DNA of 50,170 bases from positions 1 through 50,170 of the forward strand of contig JBQTIQ010000062.1 of the NCBI GenBank assembly GCA_052387955.1. The letters run 5' to 3'. The notes under the pieces are model-generated. The model had not been told where the DNA came from. It searched no databases and was given only the letters and a program-made list of their open reading frames with translations. Source of the stretch: JBQTIQ01 sp052387955. GTDB taxonomy: Bacteria > Actinomycetota > Acidimicrobiia > Acidimicrobiales > JACDCH01. This document shows, piece after piece, positions 7,342 to 15,802 of this stretch. Both the position numbers and the translations under genes were made by a program. How positions within the stretch are numbered: the first letter of the stretch is position 1; the number at the start of each line of letters is the position of its first letter.

Positions 7342-7746
7342 ATGCCTACCTACGAGTACCGCTGCCGGGATTGCGGCGAGGATCTCGAGGTCGTCCAGTC
7401 GTTCAACGACGACCCGCTGACCGAGTGCCCTTCCTGCAGCGGGCCGCTGCGCAAGATCTTTGGCAGCGTCGGTATCGCCTTCAAGGGCACCGGGTTCTAC
7501 AAGACCGACAACCGACACCCGAGGGGCAAGCCCAAGAAGGAGGGCGGCGAGTCGTCGGGCTCGGACGACAAGGCGTCGTCGGGCTCGTCGGACAAGGGCT
7601 CGTCCGACAAGGGCTCATCGGAGAAGGGCTCGTCCGAGAAATCGTCGGGCTCCTCCGACAAGGGTTCCTCCGACAGCTCCTCCTCGGGCGGCTCGGGATC
7701 CTCGTCCGGCACCAAGGGCAAGGGGACCAGGGCCAAGACGGCCTAG
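7342..7746 (+). CDS. FmdB-family zinc-ribbon protein with a Ser/Gly/Lys/Asp-repeat tail
   Basis: Residues 1-50 form the FmdB regulatory-domain zinc ribbon: MPTYEYRCRDCGEDLEVVQS followed by ECPSCSGPLRKIFG, giving two CxxC pairs. Residues 50-62 (AFKGTGFYKTDNR) are also family-like. From about residue 66 to 134 the protein becomes a low-complexity tail of SSDKG, SSEKG and SSGS units. Such tails occur in actinobacterial homologues but vary in length. The function of this family is poorly known; it was first linked to formamidase regulation. ATG 7342 follows CAGGGGTG. Only 19 bases separate it from the phosphorylase downstream, so the two are probably one operon. Confidence 0.88.
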   Translation: MPTYEYRCRDCGEDLEVVQSFNDDPLTECPSCSGPLRKIFGSVGIAFKGTGFYKTDNRHPRGKPKKEGGESSGSDDKASSGSSDKGSSDKGSSEKGSSEKSSGSSDKGSSDSSSSGGSGSSSGTKGKGTRAKTA

Positions 7747-7765
7747 TCCGGCCCGGGGAGCGGTC

Positions 7766-8530
7766 GTGGTCACCGCCGAGATCGGCGTCTTCGGTGGTTC
7801 GGGGCTGTACTCCTTCCTCGACGACGGCGAGGAGATCGAGGTCCCCACGCCGTGGGGGCCGCCGGCGGCTCCCGTGTGTGTCGGCGTGCTCGAGGGCCGA
7901 CGGGTGGCCTTCCTGCCCCGGCACGGCACCCGTCACCAGTTCCCGCCCCAGTCGGTGAACTACCGGGCCAACGTCGACGCCATGCGACAACTCGGGGTCA
8001 AGGCCCTGCTCGGGCCCTTCGCCGCGGGTTCGCTCCAGCCCCACATCCACCCCGGCGACTTCGTCGTCGTCGACCAGTTCGTCGACCGCACCTGGGGCCG
8101 GCCCGACACCTTCTACGACTCGTTCGCCGAGACGGGGCCCCACCACGTGTCGGTAGCCGACCCCTACGACGCCGGCCTGCGTGCCGCCCTGGTCGCTGGC
8201 GCCGGCGCCCTCGGCATCGGGGCCCACGACGGCGGCACGGTCGTCGTGGTGCAGGGACCGCGCTTTTCGACCCGGGCCGAATCGGCCTTCTACCGGGCCC
8301 AGGGGTGGGACGTCGTCAACATGACCCAGTACCCCGAAGCCGCCCTGGCCGCCGAAGCCGGGATCCCCTACGCCGGCGTCGCCCTCGTCACCGACTACGA
8401 CACCGGCCTCGACGGCGAGCCCGGAGTGCGACCGGTGACCCAGGAAGAGGTGTTCGGGTTCTTCGAGAGCAACGTGCACCGGGTCCGGGACCTCCTCGCC
8501 ACCGTCATCCCGGCACTCGCTCTGCGGTAA
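7766..8530 (+). CDS. mtnP: 5'-methylthioadenosine phosphorylase (PNP/MTAP family)
   Basis: Phosphorolytic cleavage of methylthioadenosine (or 6-oxopurine nucleosides) to base and sugar-1-phosphate, in methionine and purine salvage. The start is read as GTG 7766 with GGGGAG five bases upstream, giving 254 residues; the frame remains open further 5' only inside the previous gene. Motifs are IGVFGGSGLYSF (phosphate loop), LPRHGTRHQFPPQSVNYRAN, GPRFSTRAES, VVNMTQYPEAALAAEAGI and ALVTDYDTGL with the base-binding Asp pair. The MTAP versus 6-oxopurine distinction depends on residues near NMTQYPE and cannot be settled by eye. Confidence 0.87.
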   Translation: MVTAEIGVFGGSGLYSFLDDGEEIEVPTPWGPPAAPVCVGVLEGRRVAFLPRHGTRHQFPPQSVNYRANVDAMRQLGVKALLGPFAAGSLQPHIHPGDFVVVDQFVDRTWGRPDTFYDSFAETGPHHVSVADPYDAGLRAALVAGAGALGIGAHDGGTVVVVQGPRFSTRAESAFYRAQGWDVVNMTQYPEAALAAEAGIPYAGVALVTDYDTGLDGEPGVRPVTQEEVFGFFESNVHRVRDLLATVIPALALR

Positions 8531-8585
8531 CGTCAGCGCCGCTTCCCCCTCCGGTCCGTCTTCGTCGCGCCGTGGAGGAAGCCCC

Positions 8586-9254
8586 GTGCCCGTCGTCCCT
8601 CGTTCCCGTCCCCGACGCCGCCCGGCGCCCCGGCTGCGCCGCCTCTTGCGCCGGCCGTGGGTGCGGCTGACGGTGGCGGTGTCGACCGCAGCCATGGCCG
8701 CGGTGGTCACCGGCTCGGCTTCGGCCGATGCCGAACGTTCCCGCCAGCAGTGGGGCGAGGCCGAGACCGTCGCCGTCGCCACCCGGCGCCTGGCCGCCGG
8801 CGAGACCGTCCCGGCCGACGCCGTCACCCACACCCGGTGGCCCCGGGCCATGGTCCCCTCGGGGACGGCGACCGACCCGGCCGGCCGGATGGCGACGGCC
8901 ACCATCGTCGCCGGCGAAGCCTTCCTCGACGAGCGCCTCGCCCCCGGCGGGCTCGGTGGCCTGGCCGCCCTCGTCCCCGCCGGGTGGCGGGCGCTGGCGG
9001 TGCCGCTGCCGTCGACCGCCGCCCTGCCCCTGGCCCCGGGCGACGTCGTCGACCTGCTGGCCACCTTCGGCACCGTCGCCGCCGGCACCGCCGGCGAGGA
9101 CGGCCCGCCGACGGTGACGGTGGCCCGGGCTGGGCGGGTGCTCGCCGGCGACGAGCGTTCGGTGACCGTGGCCGTCCCCGTCGACGCCGCCGGCCCCGTC
9201 GCCTTCGCCCTCACCGCCGGCACCGTCGTCCCCGCCCTCCGCGGCGCGGGCTGA
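8586..9254 (+). CDS. SAF-domain, CpaB/RcpC-like exported protein
   Basis: 222 residues with a very basic N-terminus (RSRPRRRPAPRLRRLLRR), a hydrophobic anchor at about residues 26-44, then a SAF domain: VAVATRRLAAGETVPADAVT, the AMVPSG segment and TIVAGEAFLDERLAP, followed by ALAVPLPSTAALPLAPGDVV. This is the layout of CpaB/RcpC-type Flp pilus assembly proteins and of small SAF proteins common in Actinobacteria. No pilus genes are in the window, so a pilus role is unproven. GTG 8586 is preceded by GGAGGAAG. It follows mtnP by 55 bases and converges with uppP. Confidence 0.78.
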   Translation: MPVVPRSRPRRRPAPRLRRLLRRPWVRLTVAVSTAAMAAVVTGSASADAERSRQQWGEAETVAVATRRLAAGETVPADAVTHTRWPRAMVPSGTATDPAGRMATATIVAGEAFLDERLAPGGLGGLAALVPAGWRALAVPLPSTAALPLAPGDVVDLLATFGTVAAGTAGEDGPPTVTVARAGRVLAGDERSVTVAVPVDAAGPVAFALTAGTVVPALRGAG

Positions 9255-9338
9255 CGCGGCCCAGCCGCCCGGGATGCCGGTTGTCCGCTGCGATCGCCCG
9301 AGCACCCGTGTCGAGACCTCCGGCTTCGGGACGAAGGC

Positions 9339-10202
9339 TCAGCGGAGCCCAGCGAAGTAGACAACGAGGACCGAGACCCCGAGCACCACCCGGTACACCA
9401 CGAAGGGGGCGAACGACTGCGAGCGGATGAGCCGCAGGGTCCCCCACACGGCGGCGTACCCGGTGACGCCGGAGGCGACGATGCCCCAGGCGAAGGGCGC
9501 CGCGAAACCGGGGGGGAACCCGTCGGCCACCAGGTCCAGGCCCTTGTAGGCGACCGCCCCACCGGTGATCGGCAGGCTCATCAGGAACGACAGCCGAGCC
9601 GCCGCGTCGCGGTCGAAGCCGAGCCAGCGGCCGGCGGTGATGGTCACGCCCGAGCGGGAGACGCCGGGCTGCAGGGCCAGGGCCTGGGCACCGCCCATGA
9701 TCAGCGCCTGGCGGACGCCGAAGGCCTCGACGGTGTGGTCGCCGCGGAGGCGGTCGGCCCACAACAGCACCAGACCGAAGACGATGAGCATGACGGCCAC
9801 CAGCCAGATCTGCCCGGCGTGGTCTTCGATCGGCCCCTCCAGGGCCACCCCGACCAGGCCGCCCGGGACCGAGGCCAACAACAGCAGCCAGGCGATGCGA
9901 CGATCGGCAGTGACCGATCCGGCGACGGTGCCGGCGCCGACCCGGGCCCGGCCCGCGTCGGGCCGACGGGTGAAGGCGGCCCGGGCCAGACGGGCGACAT
10001 CGGTCCGGAAGTAGGCGACGGCACCGACGAACGTGCCCAGGTGTAGGGCCACATCGAACGTCTTCTCCAGGCCCGGATTGCCGACGAAGTCGTCCCATCC
10101 GAACAGCCACGGCACCAGCAGCAGGTGGCCGCTCGACGAGATGGGCAGGAACTCCGACAAGCCCTGGGTTATGCCCAGGATGACAGCGTGGAGGATGGGC
10201 AC
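9339..10202 (-). CDS. uppP: UppP, undecaprenyl-diphosphatase (BacA family)
   Basis: An integral membrane enzyme that dephosphorylates undecaprenyl pyrophosphate to recycle the lipid carrier for peptidoglycan and other envelope polymers; overexpression gives bacitracin resistance. The 287-residue length is typical. Both active-site blocks are intact: ITQGLSEFLPISSSGHLLL near residues 11-29 and ALQPGVSRSGVTITAGR in the middle. About eight hydrophobic helices are visible. GTG 10202 has GGAG seven bases upstream. It lies 87 bases downstream of the second tldE on the same strand. Confidence 0.96.
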   Translation of the reverse strand: MPILHAVILGITQGLSEFLPISSSGHLLLVPWLFGWDDFVGNPGLEKTFDVALHLGTFVGAVAYFRTDVARLARAAFTRRPDAGRARVGAGTVAGSVTADRRIAWLLLLASVPGGLVGVALEGPIEDHAGQIWLVAVMLIVFGLVLLWADRLRGDHTVEAFGVRQALIMGGAQALALQPGVSRSGVTITAGRWLGFDRDAAARLSFLMSLPITGGAVAYKGLDLVADGFPPGFAAPFAWGIVASGVTGYAAVWGTLRLIRSQSFAPFVVYRVVLGVSVLVVYFAGLR

Positions 10203-10289
10203 GCACGGCTCCAGGGATGCTCGAGGTCATCGGGGGACGGGAGACGAGACGATGCCACGAGCGCCCGACGGCCGCGAACCCACCTCGGG

Positions 10290-11636
10290 TCAGCGGCCGC
10301 TCAGCTGGACGTCGTCGATGACCACGGCCGGCGCACCGGCACCGCTGGGGAGCCATTCGATGTCGGCTCCCACCGCCCGGATGTCGAGCAGCAGCCGGGG
10401 GATGGTCGAGGCGATGGTGACCTCCCGGACCGGCTCGGCGAGGGCGCCGTCCCGGATGGCGACGCCGTCGATGCCGACCGAGAAGTCCCCCGAGACCCGG
10501 TTGGTGCCGGAGTGCACGCCGTGCAGGGCCTGGACCAGCACCCCTCGTTCGACGCCGGCGACGAGGTCGGCCAGCGTCGCCCTTCCCGGCGCCACCGCCA
10601 GGGCCTGGACGCCCGGTGTCGGCGTGGAGCGCACTCCTCGCACCGCGCTGGCGGTCGAGCCCGAACCGGCCCGACGCCCGGTGGTCGAGTCGTGCAGGAA
10701 CCGGCACAGCCGCCCGGCCTCCACCACGACGTTGGCCCGGGTCGCCAATCCCTCGCCGTCGTGGGGACCGGCGGCGGCCAGCGAGCGGGCGTCGGTCGGG
10801 TCGTCGACCATCCCGAGCACGGGGCTGGCGATCACTTCGCCGAGCCGGTCGGCGAAGGGGCTCCGGCGTTTCAGGACCACGTCGCCGGTGAACATCGAGG
10901 CGGCGACGGCGAAGACGCTGATCGCGCTCCGGGGTTCGAGCACGATGGTGAGCCGCTGCGAGGCGGCCTTGGTTGCCCCCAGCAGCCGGGTGGCGCGCTC
11001 GACGGCGTCGTGGGCGGCACGCTCGATGTCGAGGTCGGCAGGGTCACGGGCGACGTCGACGCCGGCGCCGGTCTGGGTCGCGGCGCCATCGGTGGCGAGC
11101 GCCAGCACCGACAGCCAACTCGACGTCGCGCCCGACGTCACCTCGATGCCGGCGCTGGTGCAGATCGCGCCGACGTGGTCGTTGTCCCCGTAGGAGGCCG
11201 ACCGCACCCCGCTGACCCGGGTGTCGCCGTCGACCACGGCTCGCTCCAGGGCCAGGGCGAGGGCGATCTTGGCCTCGGCGGCCAGCGACGAGACCCCGGG
11301 CCGCCACAGGTCGAGGGCGGCGACCGCGTGGCCGTCGGGGGCGGCGATGCCGGCGAACTCGTCGGGTTCGGCGTAGCGGGCGTTGTCCCGGGCGTCGGCC
11401 AGCGTCGAGCGCACGACGTCGTCGTCGAGCGACGCCGCCCAGGCGAAGCCCTGGCGGTGGGCTTGGACCACCCTGATGCCGACCCCGGCGGTCTCGGCCG
11501 ACGTGAACGACTCGAGCTCGCCGCCCTGGGCGACGGCCTTGGTGCTCCGGCTGCGAGCGACGTAGGCCTCGACCTGCTCGCCGGCGCCGGCTGTCGCCGC
11601 GACACGGCGGGCGACTTCGAGGATCTCGGCGGTCAA
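10290..11636 (-). CDS. TldE/PmbA-family protein, second copy
   Basis: A TldD/PmbA superfamily member lacking the TldD metal motif, hence TldE-like; TldE is the non-catalytic partner in the TldD/E metalloprotease that trims modified or unfolded peptides. Blocks include GVGIRVVQAHRQGFAWAASL, LGATKAASQRLTIVLEPRSA, FADRLGEVIASPVLGMVDDP, HDGEGLATRANVVVEAGRL and VHSGTNRVSGDFSVGIDG. The start is TTG 11636, which overlaps the previous gene's TGA as TTGA and gives 448 residues; the longer reading from 11699 runs inside the upstream gene. It is a clear paralogue of the gene immediately before it but diverged throughout. Confidence 0.88.
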   Translation of the reverse strand: MTAEILEVARRVAATAGAGEQVEAYVARSRSTKAVAQGGELESFTSAETAGVGIRVVQAHRQGFAWAASLDDDVVRSTLADARDNARYAEPDEFAGIAAPDGHAVAALDLWRPGVSSLAAEAKIALALALERAVVDGDTRVSGVRSASYGDNDHVGAICTSAGIEVTSGATSSWLSVLALATDGAATQTGAGVDVARDPADLDIERAAHDAVERATRLLGATKAASQRLTIVLEPRSAISVFAVAASMFTGDVVLKRRSPFADRLGEVIASPVLGMVDDPTDARSLAAAGPHDGEGLATRANVVVEAGRLCRFLHDSTTGRRAGSGSTASAVRGVRSTPTPGVQALAVAPGRATLADLVAGVERGVLVQALHGVHSGTNRVSGDFSVGIDGVAIRDGALAEPVREVTIASTIPRLLLDIRAVGADIEWLPSGAGAPAVVIDDVQLSGR

Positions 11637-12988
11637 GCGCCGGAGACGGTGACGTCGCCGATGACGACGGTCACGCCGGCGGCCGACATCGGCAGCCATT
11701 CCACGTCGGAGCCGACCGCGACGACGTCCTTCAGCATCTTCTGCAGGGTCGAGGCGATCGTGAACTCCCGTACCGGGGCGCCGACCTCGCCGCCCGAGAA
11801 GCGAAGTCCCTCGGCGCCGGTGGAGAAGTCGCCCGAGACCGGGTTGACGCCCGAGTGCAGGCCCGAGACCGACTGCACCAGGATGCCCTCGCCGGCGTCG
11901 GCCAGCAGCTGTGCCTGGTCCCTGCTGCCGGGGGCGAGGCTGAGGGCGCGGGCACCGACACCGGGGGTGGACTTGTACCCGGCCCGCACCGCGGAGCCCG
12001 TCGAGGCCGTGGCCAGGCGCCGTGCGGTGTAGGTGTTGTGCAGGAAGGCGTTCAGCACGCCCCCGGTGAGGAGGTCGTTGCGGCGGGTGGCCAGGCCCTC
12101 GGCGTCGGTCTGGGTGGCGCTGAAGGCGAGCGGGTTGGTGGGGTCGTCGACGATGGACACCGTCGCCGCCGCCACCTCCTCACCCAGTCGGTCGGCGAAG
12201 AAGCTGCGACCCTTGAGCACGGCCTCGCCCGACAACGTCGAGCCCAGGATCCCGAGCAGCTGGGCCGTCACCCACGGGTCGAGCACCACCGTGAGCCGCT
12301 GCGACGGTGGCTTGGTGGCGCCCAGCATCCGGGTGGCCCGCATGGCGGCGTCGGTGGCGGCGGCACCCACGTCGAGCTCCGAAGGGTGGCGCCCGACCGA
12401 GAAGCCGAAGCCGGTCTGGGTGTCGTCGCCCTCGGCGGCCATGACCGATGCCATCACGTAGCACGCCGTCTCGCGGGAGAAGCTGCGGACACCGGTCGTG
12501 GTCACGACCGCGGCCTCGCCCAGCGAGTCGACGTAGTCGCACGACTCGATGCCCGAGACGCGGGGATCGGCGGCGAGGACGGCCCGTTCGAGCTCGATCG
12601 CCATCGCCACCTTGTCCTCGGTGGGCACCGACTCGAGGGAGGCCCGGAACAGGTCGAGGTCGGGCACCGCCACCCCGTCGGGGACGGCCAGGCCGAGGGC
12701 CTCGTCGGCGGTGCCGAAGCCGGCGTTGTCACGGGCTTCGGCCAGGGTCTCGGCCAGAACGTCGTCGTCGAAGGTGCCGGCGTAGGCGAAGCCCTGCCGG
12801 TGGTCGCTGATGACCCTGATCCCGACCCCCTGGGTCTGCGCCGACGACAGCTGTTCGACCTCGCCGTCGTAGGCCCGGACCTCGGTGTCGCGCGAATGCA
12901 TCACGACGGCCTCGATCTGCTCGCCGCCGGCAGCCATGGCGGCGATGCGGTCGCCGATGGCGAGGAGGTCGCCGCCGGCGGCGGTCAA
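11633..12988 (-). CDS. TldE/PmbA-family protein, first copy
   Basis: 451 residues from TTG 12988, which overlaps the tldD TGA as TTGA. Same fold and block order as the next gene: GVGIRVISDHRQGFAYAGTF, LGATKPPSQRLTVVLDPWVT, FADRLGEEVAAATVSIVDDP, DAEGLATRRNDLLTGGVL, LHSGVNPVSGDFSTGAEG, with DVEWLPMSAAGVT near the end. No HExxxH metal site is present, so it is the TldE type. In known systems TldD pairs with one TldE; here two candidate partners follow one TldD. The substrate is unknown, as there is no obvious RiPP precursor in the window. Confidence 0.9.
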   Translation of the reverse strand: MTAAGGDLLAIGDRIAAMAAGGEQIEAVVMHSRDTEVRAYDGEVEQLSSAQTQGVGIRVISDHRQGFAYAGTFDDDVLAETLAEARDNAGFGTADEALGLAVPDGVAVPDLDLFRASLESVPTEDKVAMAIELERAVLAADPRVSGIESCDYVDSLGEAAVVTTTGVRSFSRETACYVMASVMAAEGDDTQTGFGFSVGRHPSELDVGAAATDAAMRATRMLGATKPPSQRLTVVLDPWVTAQLLGILGSTLSGEAVLKGRSFFADRLGEEVAAATVSIVDDPTNPLAFSATQTDAEGLATRRNDLLTGGVLNAFLHNTYTARRLATASTGSAVRAGYKSTPGVGARALSLAPGSRDQAQLLADAGEGILVQSVSGLHSGVNPVSGDFSTGAEGLRFSGGEVGAPVREFTIASTLQKMLKDVVAVGSDVEWLPMSAAGVTVVIGDVTVSGA

Positions 12989-14385
12989 GCCGCCGTCCCG
13001 CCGATCGTGAGGGCCTGCACCCGCAGGGTCGGGACGCCGTCGCCCACGGGGACACCCTGGCCGTCCTTGCCGCACATGCCCGGAGGGCCCATGGTGAAGT
13101 CGTTGCCGACGGCGTCGATCAGGGTGAGGACCTGGGGGCCGTTGCCGATGAGGTTGCCCTCACGCAACGGCTCGGTGATGGAGCCGTGCTCGATGAGGTA
13201 TGCCTCGGACATCCCGAACACGAAGTCGCCGGTGGCGGTGTTGACCTGGCCGCCGCCGAGGGCCTTTACGAAGACGCCCCGCTCGGTCGAGGCGACGATG
13301 TCGGCGGGGTCGTCCTTGCCGGCCAAAAGGTAGGTGTTGGTCATCCGGACCATCGGCAGGTGCTGGTAGGACTGGCGCCGGCCGTTGCCGGTACGGGCGC
13401 GGCCCTCCTTGCGGGCGCGCAGGAAATCCCACATGTAATCGGTGAGGATGCCGTCCTCGATCAGGACGTTGCGGCCGGCCGGGGTGCCCTCGTCGTCGAC
13501 CGCGAAGCAGCCCCACTCCTCGGCCATGGTGCCATCGTCGACCAGGGTGACCAGGGGGCTGGCCACCTGCTCGCCGCGGCGGCCCTTGAACACCGACGCC
13601 CCCTTGCCCACCAGGTCGGCCTCGAGGCCGTGGCCGCAGGCCTCGTGGAAGAGCACGCCTCCGCCGCCGGTGCCGATGACGACCGGCATCGTGCCCGACG
13701 GGGCCGGGCGGGCGTCGAGCTTGGTCAGCGCCTGGCGGGCCACCTTGCGGGCATGGGCCTCGACGTCGACCCGGTCGAAGAGCTCCCAACCGATGGCGTA
13801 GCCCACGGTCTCGTAGCCGGTCTGCATGCCGGTGTCGCCGGCGGCCACACAGCTGACCGAGAACAGGGTCTTGACCTGGTCGTCGCGGGCCAGCACGCCG
13901 TCGCTGTTGGCCACCAGGATGCGCCGACGGGAGTCGGCGACCCGGGCCGAGACCTGGTGGATGGCCGCCCCTTCGGCGCGCGCCGCCTGGTCGGCCCTGG
14001 TCAACAACTCGACCTTGGCGGCCTTGGCGATGTCCTCGGGGTAGATGCCGATCGGGTTGGGGGCGGGGGCCGTGACCGGGCTGAGGGCGACGACCCGGGT
14101 ACCACCGTGGCCCCCGCGGGCGGCGGCGGCGGCCGCCTCGGCCGCGGTCCGCAGGCCCTGTTCGGTCACGTCGGCGGTGTGGGCGAACCCGGTCGTCTCA
14201 CCGACCACGACCCGGATCCCGGCGCCCCGGTCACGGCCCGAGGACAGCTCCTCGATCTTGCCGTCGTCGAGCCGGGCTGACGAACTACGTCGGTCTTCCA
14301 TGAAAATCTCGGCGAAGTCACCCCCGGTGCGGAGTGCGGCGCCGAGCGTGCGGTGGATGACCTGTTCGTCGAGCACCTGGAACAC
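12985..14385 (-). CDS. tldD: TldD, metalloprotease subunit
   Basis: The catalytic subunit of the TldD/E protease. The zinc site is intact: HEACGH at residues 247-252, and the C-terminal metal ligand Cys lies in GPPGMCGKDGQGVPVGDG. Other family blocks are ELSSGRDRGAGIRVVVGETT, RILVANSDGVLARDDQV, and MRMT-type VRMTNTYLLAGKDD. The frame begins at GTG 14385, but AAGGAG lies only one base ahead of it; GTG 14376 (10 bases away) is the better-spaced start and removes three residues. It is divergent from the thioesterase gene and first of the three-gene TTGA-coupled set. Confidence 0.94.
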   Translation of the reverse strand: MFQVLDEQVIHRTLGAALRTGGDFAEIFMEDRRSSSARLDDGKIEELSSGRDRGAGIRVVVGETTGFAHTADVTEQGLRTAAEAAAAAARGGHGGTRVVALSPVTAPAPNPIGIYPEDIAKAAKVELLTRADQAARAEGAAIHQVSARVADSRRRILVANSDGVLARDDQVKTLFSVSCVAAGDTGMQTGYETVGYAIGWELFDRVDVEAHARKVARQALTKLDARPAPSGTMPVVIGTGGGGVLFHEACGHGLEADLVGKGASVFKGRRGEQVASPLVTLVDDGTMAEEWGCFAVDDEGTPAGRNVLIEDGILTDYMWDFLRARKEGRARTGNGRRQSYQHLPMVRMTNTYLLAGKDDPADIVASTERGVFVKALGGGQVNTATGDFVFGMSEAYLIEHGSITEPLREGNLIGNGPQVLTLIDAVGNDFTMGPPGMCGKDGQGVPVGDGVPTLRVQALTIGGTAA

Positions 14386-14426
14386 TCTCCTTCTACAAGG
14401 GTGGCGGGCCTGCGTACTGTACGTCG

Positions 14427-14804
14427 GTGCCCCCCGAACCCGGTTTGACGGGTGAAGCGATCATGGCCGTGACCGACGCCGATACGGCCGTGGCCCTCGG
14501 GTCCGGCGACGTCAAGATGCTGGGCACGCCCCGGGTCATCGCCCTGTGCGAGGAAGCGACCATGAGAGCGCTGGGCGATTCGCTCGAAAAGGGCAGCACC
14601 GCCGTGGGCGTGCGCATCCAGCTCGACCACCTCCACCCCACCGCGGTGGGGGGCAAGGTCTGGGCCGAAGCCACCCTGGAGCGGGTCGAAGGCCGCCGGC
14701 TCACGTTCTCGGTGTCGGCCCGGGACGAGTGCGGGCTGGTGGCGGCGGGCAAGGTCACCCGCGCCATCGTCGACGTCGAACGCTTCGTGGAGAGCGCCGG
14801 CTGA
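14427..14804 (+). CDS. thioesterase, hotdog fold (FlK-like)
   Basis: 125 residues, single hotdog domain. PGLTGEAIMAVTDADTAVAL, then GTPRVIALCEEATMRAL, and STAVGVRIQLDHLHPTAVGG follow the pattern of FlK-type acyl-CoA thioesterases: Thr/Glu/His positions in the TPR, EEA and HLHPT blocks correspond to the family's catalytic area. Fluoroacetyl-CoA specificity of the founding member should not be assumed. GTG 14427 is chosen because the conserved PGLTG lead begins there. It is divergent from tldD, with only 41 bases from frame start to frame start. Confidence 0.85.
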   Translation: MPPEPGLTGEAIMAVTDADTAVALGSGDVKMLGTPRVIALCEEATMRALGDSLEKGSTAVGVRIQLDHLHPTAVGGKVWAEATLERVEGRRLTFSVSARDECGLVAAGKVTRAIVDVERFVESAG

Positions 14805-14827
14805 CAGCAGGGGCCAGCTCGCTCGCC

Positions 14828-14955
14828 CGTGCGAGCACCGCAGCGCCAGCCCAGCCGTGACCGGGACGGCGTGCGTGGCCGGATCTGTTCACCGATGCGA
14901 GCGCCGGAGCGCCAGCGCAGGCGCGGCCCAAGCGGCCTGCGTGGCCGGGGAACGC
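14828..14955. repeat. intergenic repeat family A, locus 1 (two tandem degenerate units)
   Basis: A unit beginning TGCGAGCGCCGGAGCGCCAG and ending GCGTGGCCGG occurs at about 14894-14955, and a degenerate copy at 14828-14881 (GTGCGAGCACCGCAGCGCCAG, ending GCGTGCGTGGCCGG). The first of these is nearly identical over about 70 bases to the reverse complement of 20758-20830. It fills the space between the convergent thioesterase and hydrolase genes. No gene is seen in it; the short MRAPERQRR-type frames it creates look spurious. Confidence 0.75.
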
Positions 14956-14957
14956 AG

Positions 14958-15800
14958 CTAGCAAAGCTTTCGCAGAAAGCCCGACAGCGCCTGCCACCAC
15001 GCCGTGGGGTTCTCGAACTGGGGGCTGTGGCCGGCGTCGGGTACGACTGCCAGGGCGGCGCCGGCGATGGCGCCGGCCAGGCGGCGGCTGGGGTCGAGGA
15101 AGCCCCGGTCGAACTCGCCGACAACCACCAGCGTCGGGACGCCGGCGAGACTTCTGCCCAGGGCCTCGAGCAGGTCGTCACGGCCGAACATGGCTGGGAG
15201 CATCGAGCGGTACATGGCTGCCGACGACGCCCGCAGCTTGCGGTCGCCGTAGTCGGCGTAGCCCGGGCGCTCGGCCAGGACGCGCCGGTGCGCGGTGGTG
15301 CTGAGCCCGTCGGGAGCGCCGAGGGCGGCCAGGGCGGCCATCAGGCCGTCGATGCCACGCTCGGCGACGACGGCACAGGCGAGGTCGATCAGGGGCGGCG
15401 CTATCCCTGTTACCGCCCCGTGGCCGGTGCCCATCAGCACCAGCGCGGCCAGCCGGTCCGGGGCCCTCAGCGCGACCACCTGGGCGATCATCCCTCCCAT
15501 GGAGTGGCCCAGCAGGACGAAGGGCTCGCCACCCCAGATCGTCTCGGCCACCGCCAGCACCTCGCCGGCGAAAAGGTCCCAGGTGTAGGCGTCGAGGTCG
15601 TCGGGCTGGTCGCTGGCGCCGTGGCCCCGCAGGTCGACCGCCACCGCGTGCCACCCGTCCTCGCCCAACGGCCCGAGCCATTCGGTGAAGTCCTCCTTGG
15701 CCCCGGTGAACCCGTGCACCAACAACAGCGGCCGCCCCCCTCGGCCGGCGTCGGCGAAGGAGAGGGCAAGGCCGCCGACGGTGATGCGCCCGTCGTCCAC
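14958..15800 (-). CDS. alpha/beta hydrolase
   Basis: 280 residues with the classic fold: LLLVHGFTGAKEDF (oxyanion HGF), AVDLRGHGASDQP, nucleophile elbow GHSMGG, acid in VVGEFDRGFL, catalytic His in DAGHSPQFENP. It resembles MenH/proline-iminopeptidase-type hydrolases but specificity is not evident. The GTG start at 15800 lies two bases after the lipoprotein stop on the same strand, so the pair is an operon. The gene ends against repeat family A. Confidence 0.9.
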   Translation of the reverse strand: MDDGRITVGGLALSFADAGRGGRPLLLVHGFTGAKEDFTEWLGPLGEDGWHAVAVDLRGHGASDQPDDLDAYTWDLFAGEVLAVAETIWGGEPFVLLGHSMGGMIAQVVALRAPDRLAALVLMGTGHGAVTGIAPPLIDLACAVVAERGIDGLMAALAALGAPDGLSTTAHRRVLAERPGYADYGDRKLRASSAAMYRSMLPAMFGRDDLLEALGRSLAGVPTLVVVGEFDRGFLDPSRRLAGAIAGAALAVVPDAGHSPQFENPTAWWQALSGFLRKLC

Positions 15801-15802
15801 GA

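Noticed and set aside
7481..9562. 693-codon minus-strand frame across fmdB, mtnP and the SAF gene
   Set aside because: Low-complexity Ser/Arg/Pro text with no domain; all three plus-strand genes under it have clear family motifs and starts.
14885..14955. MRAPERQRR-type short peptides encoded within repeat family A
   Set aside because: They recur only because the DNA repeat recurs and do not end in a consistent frame; treated as a DNA or RNA element, not a gene family.
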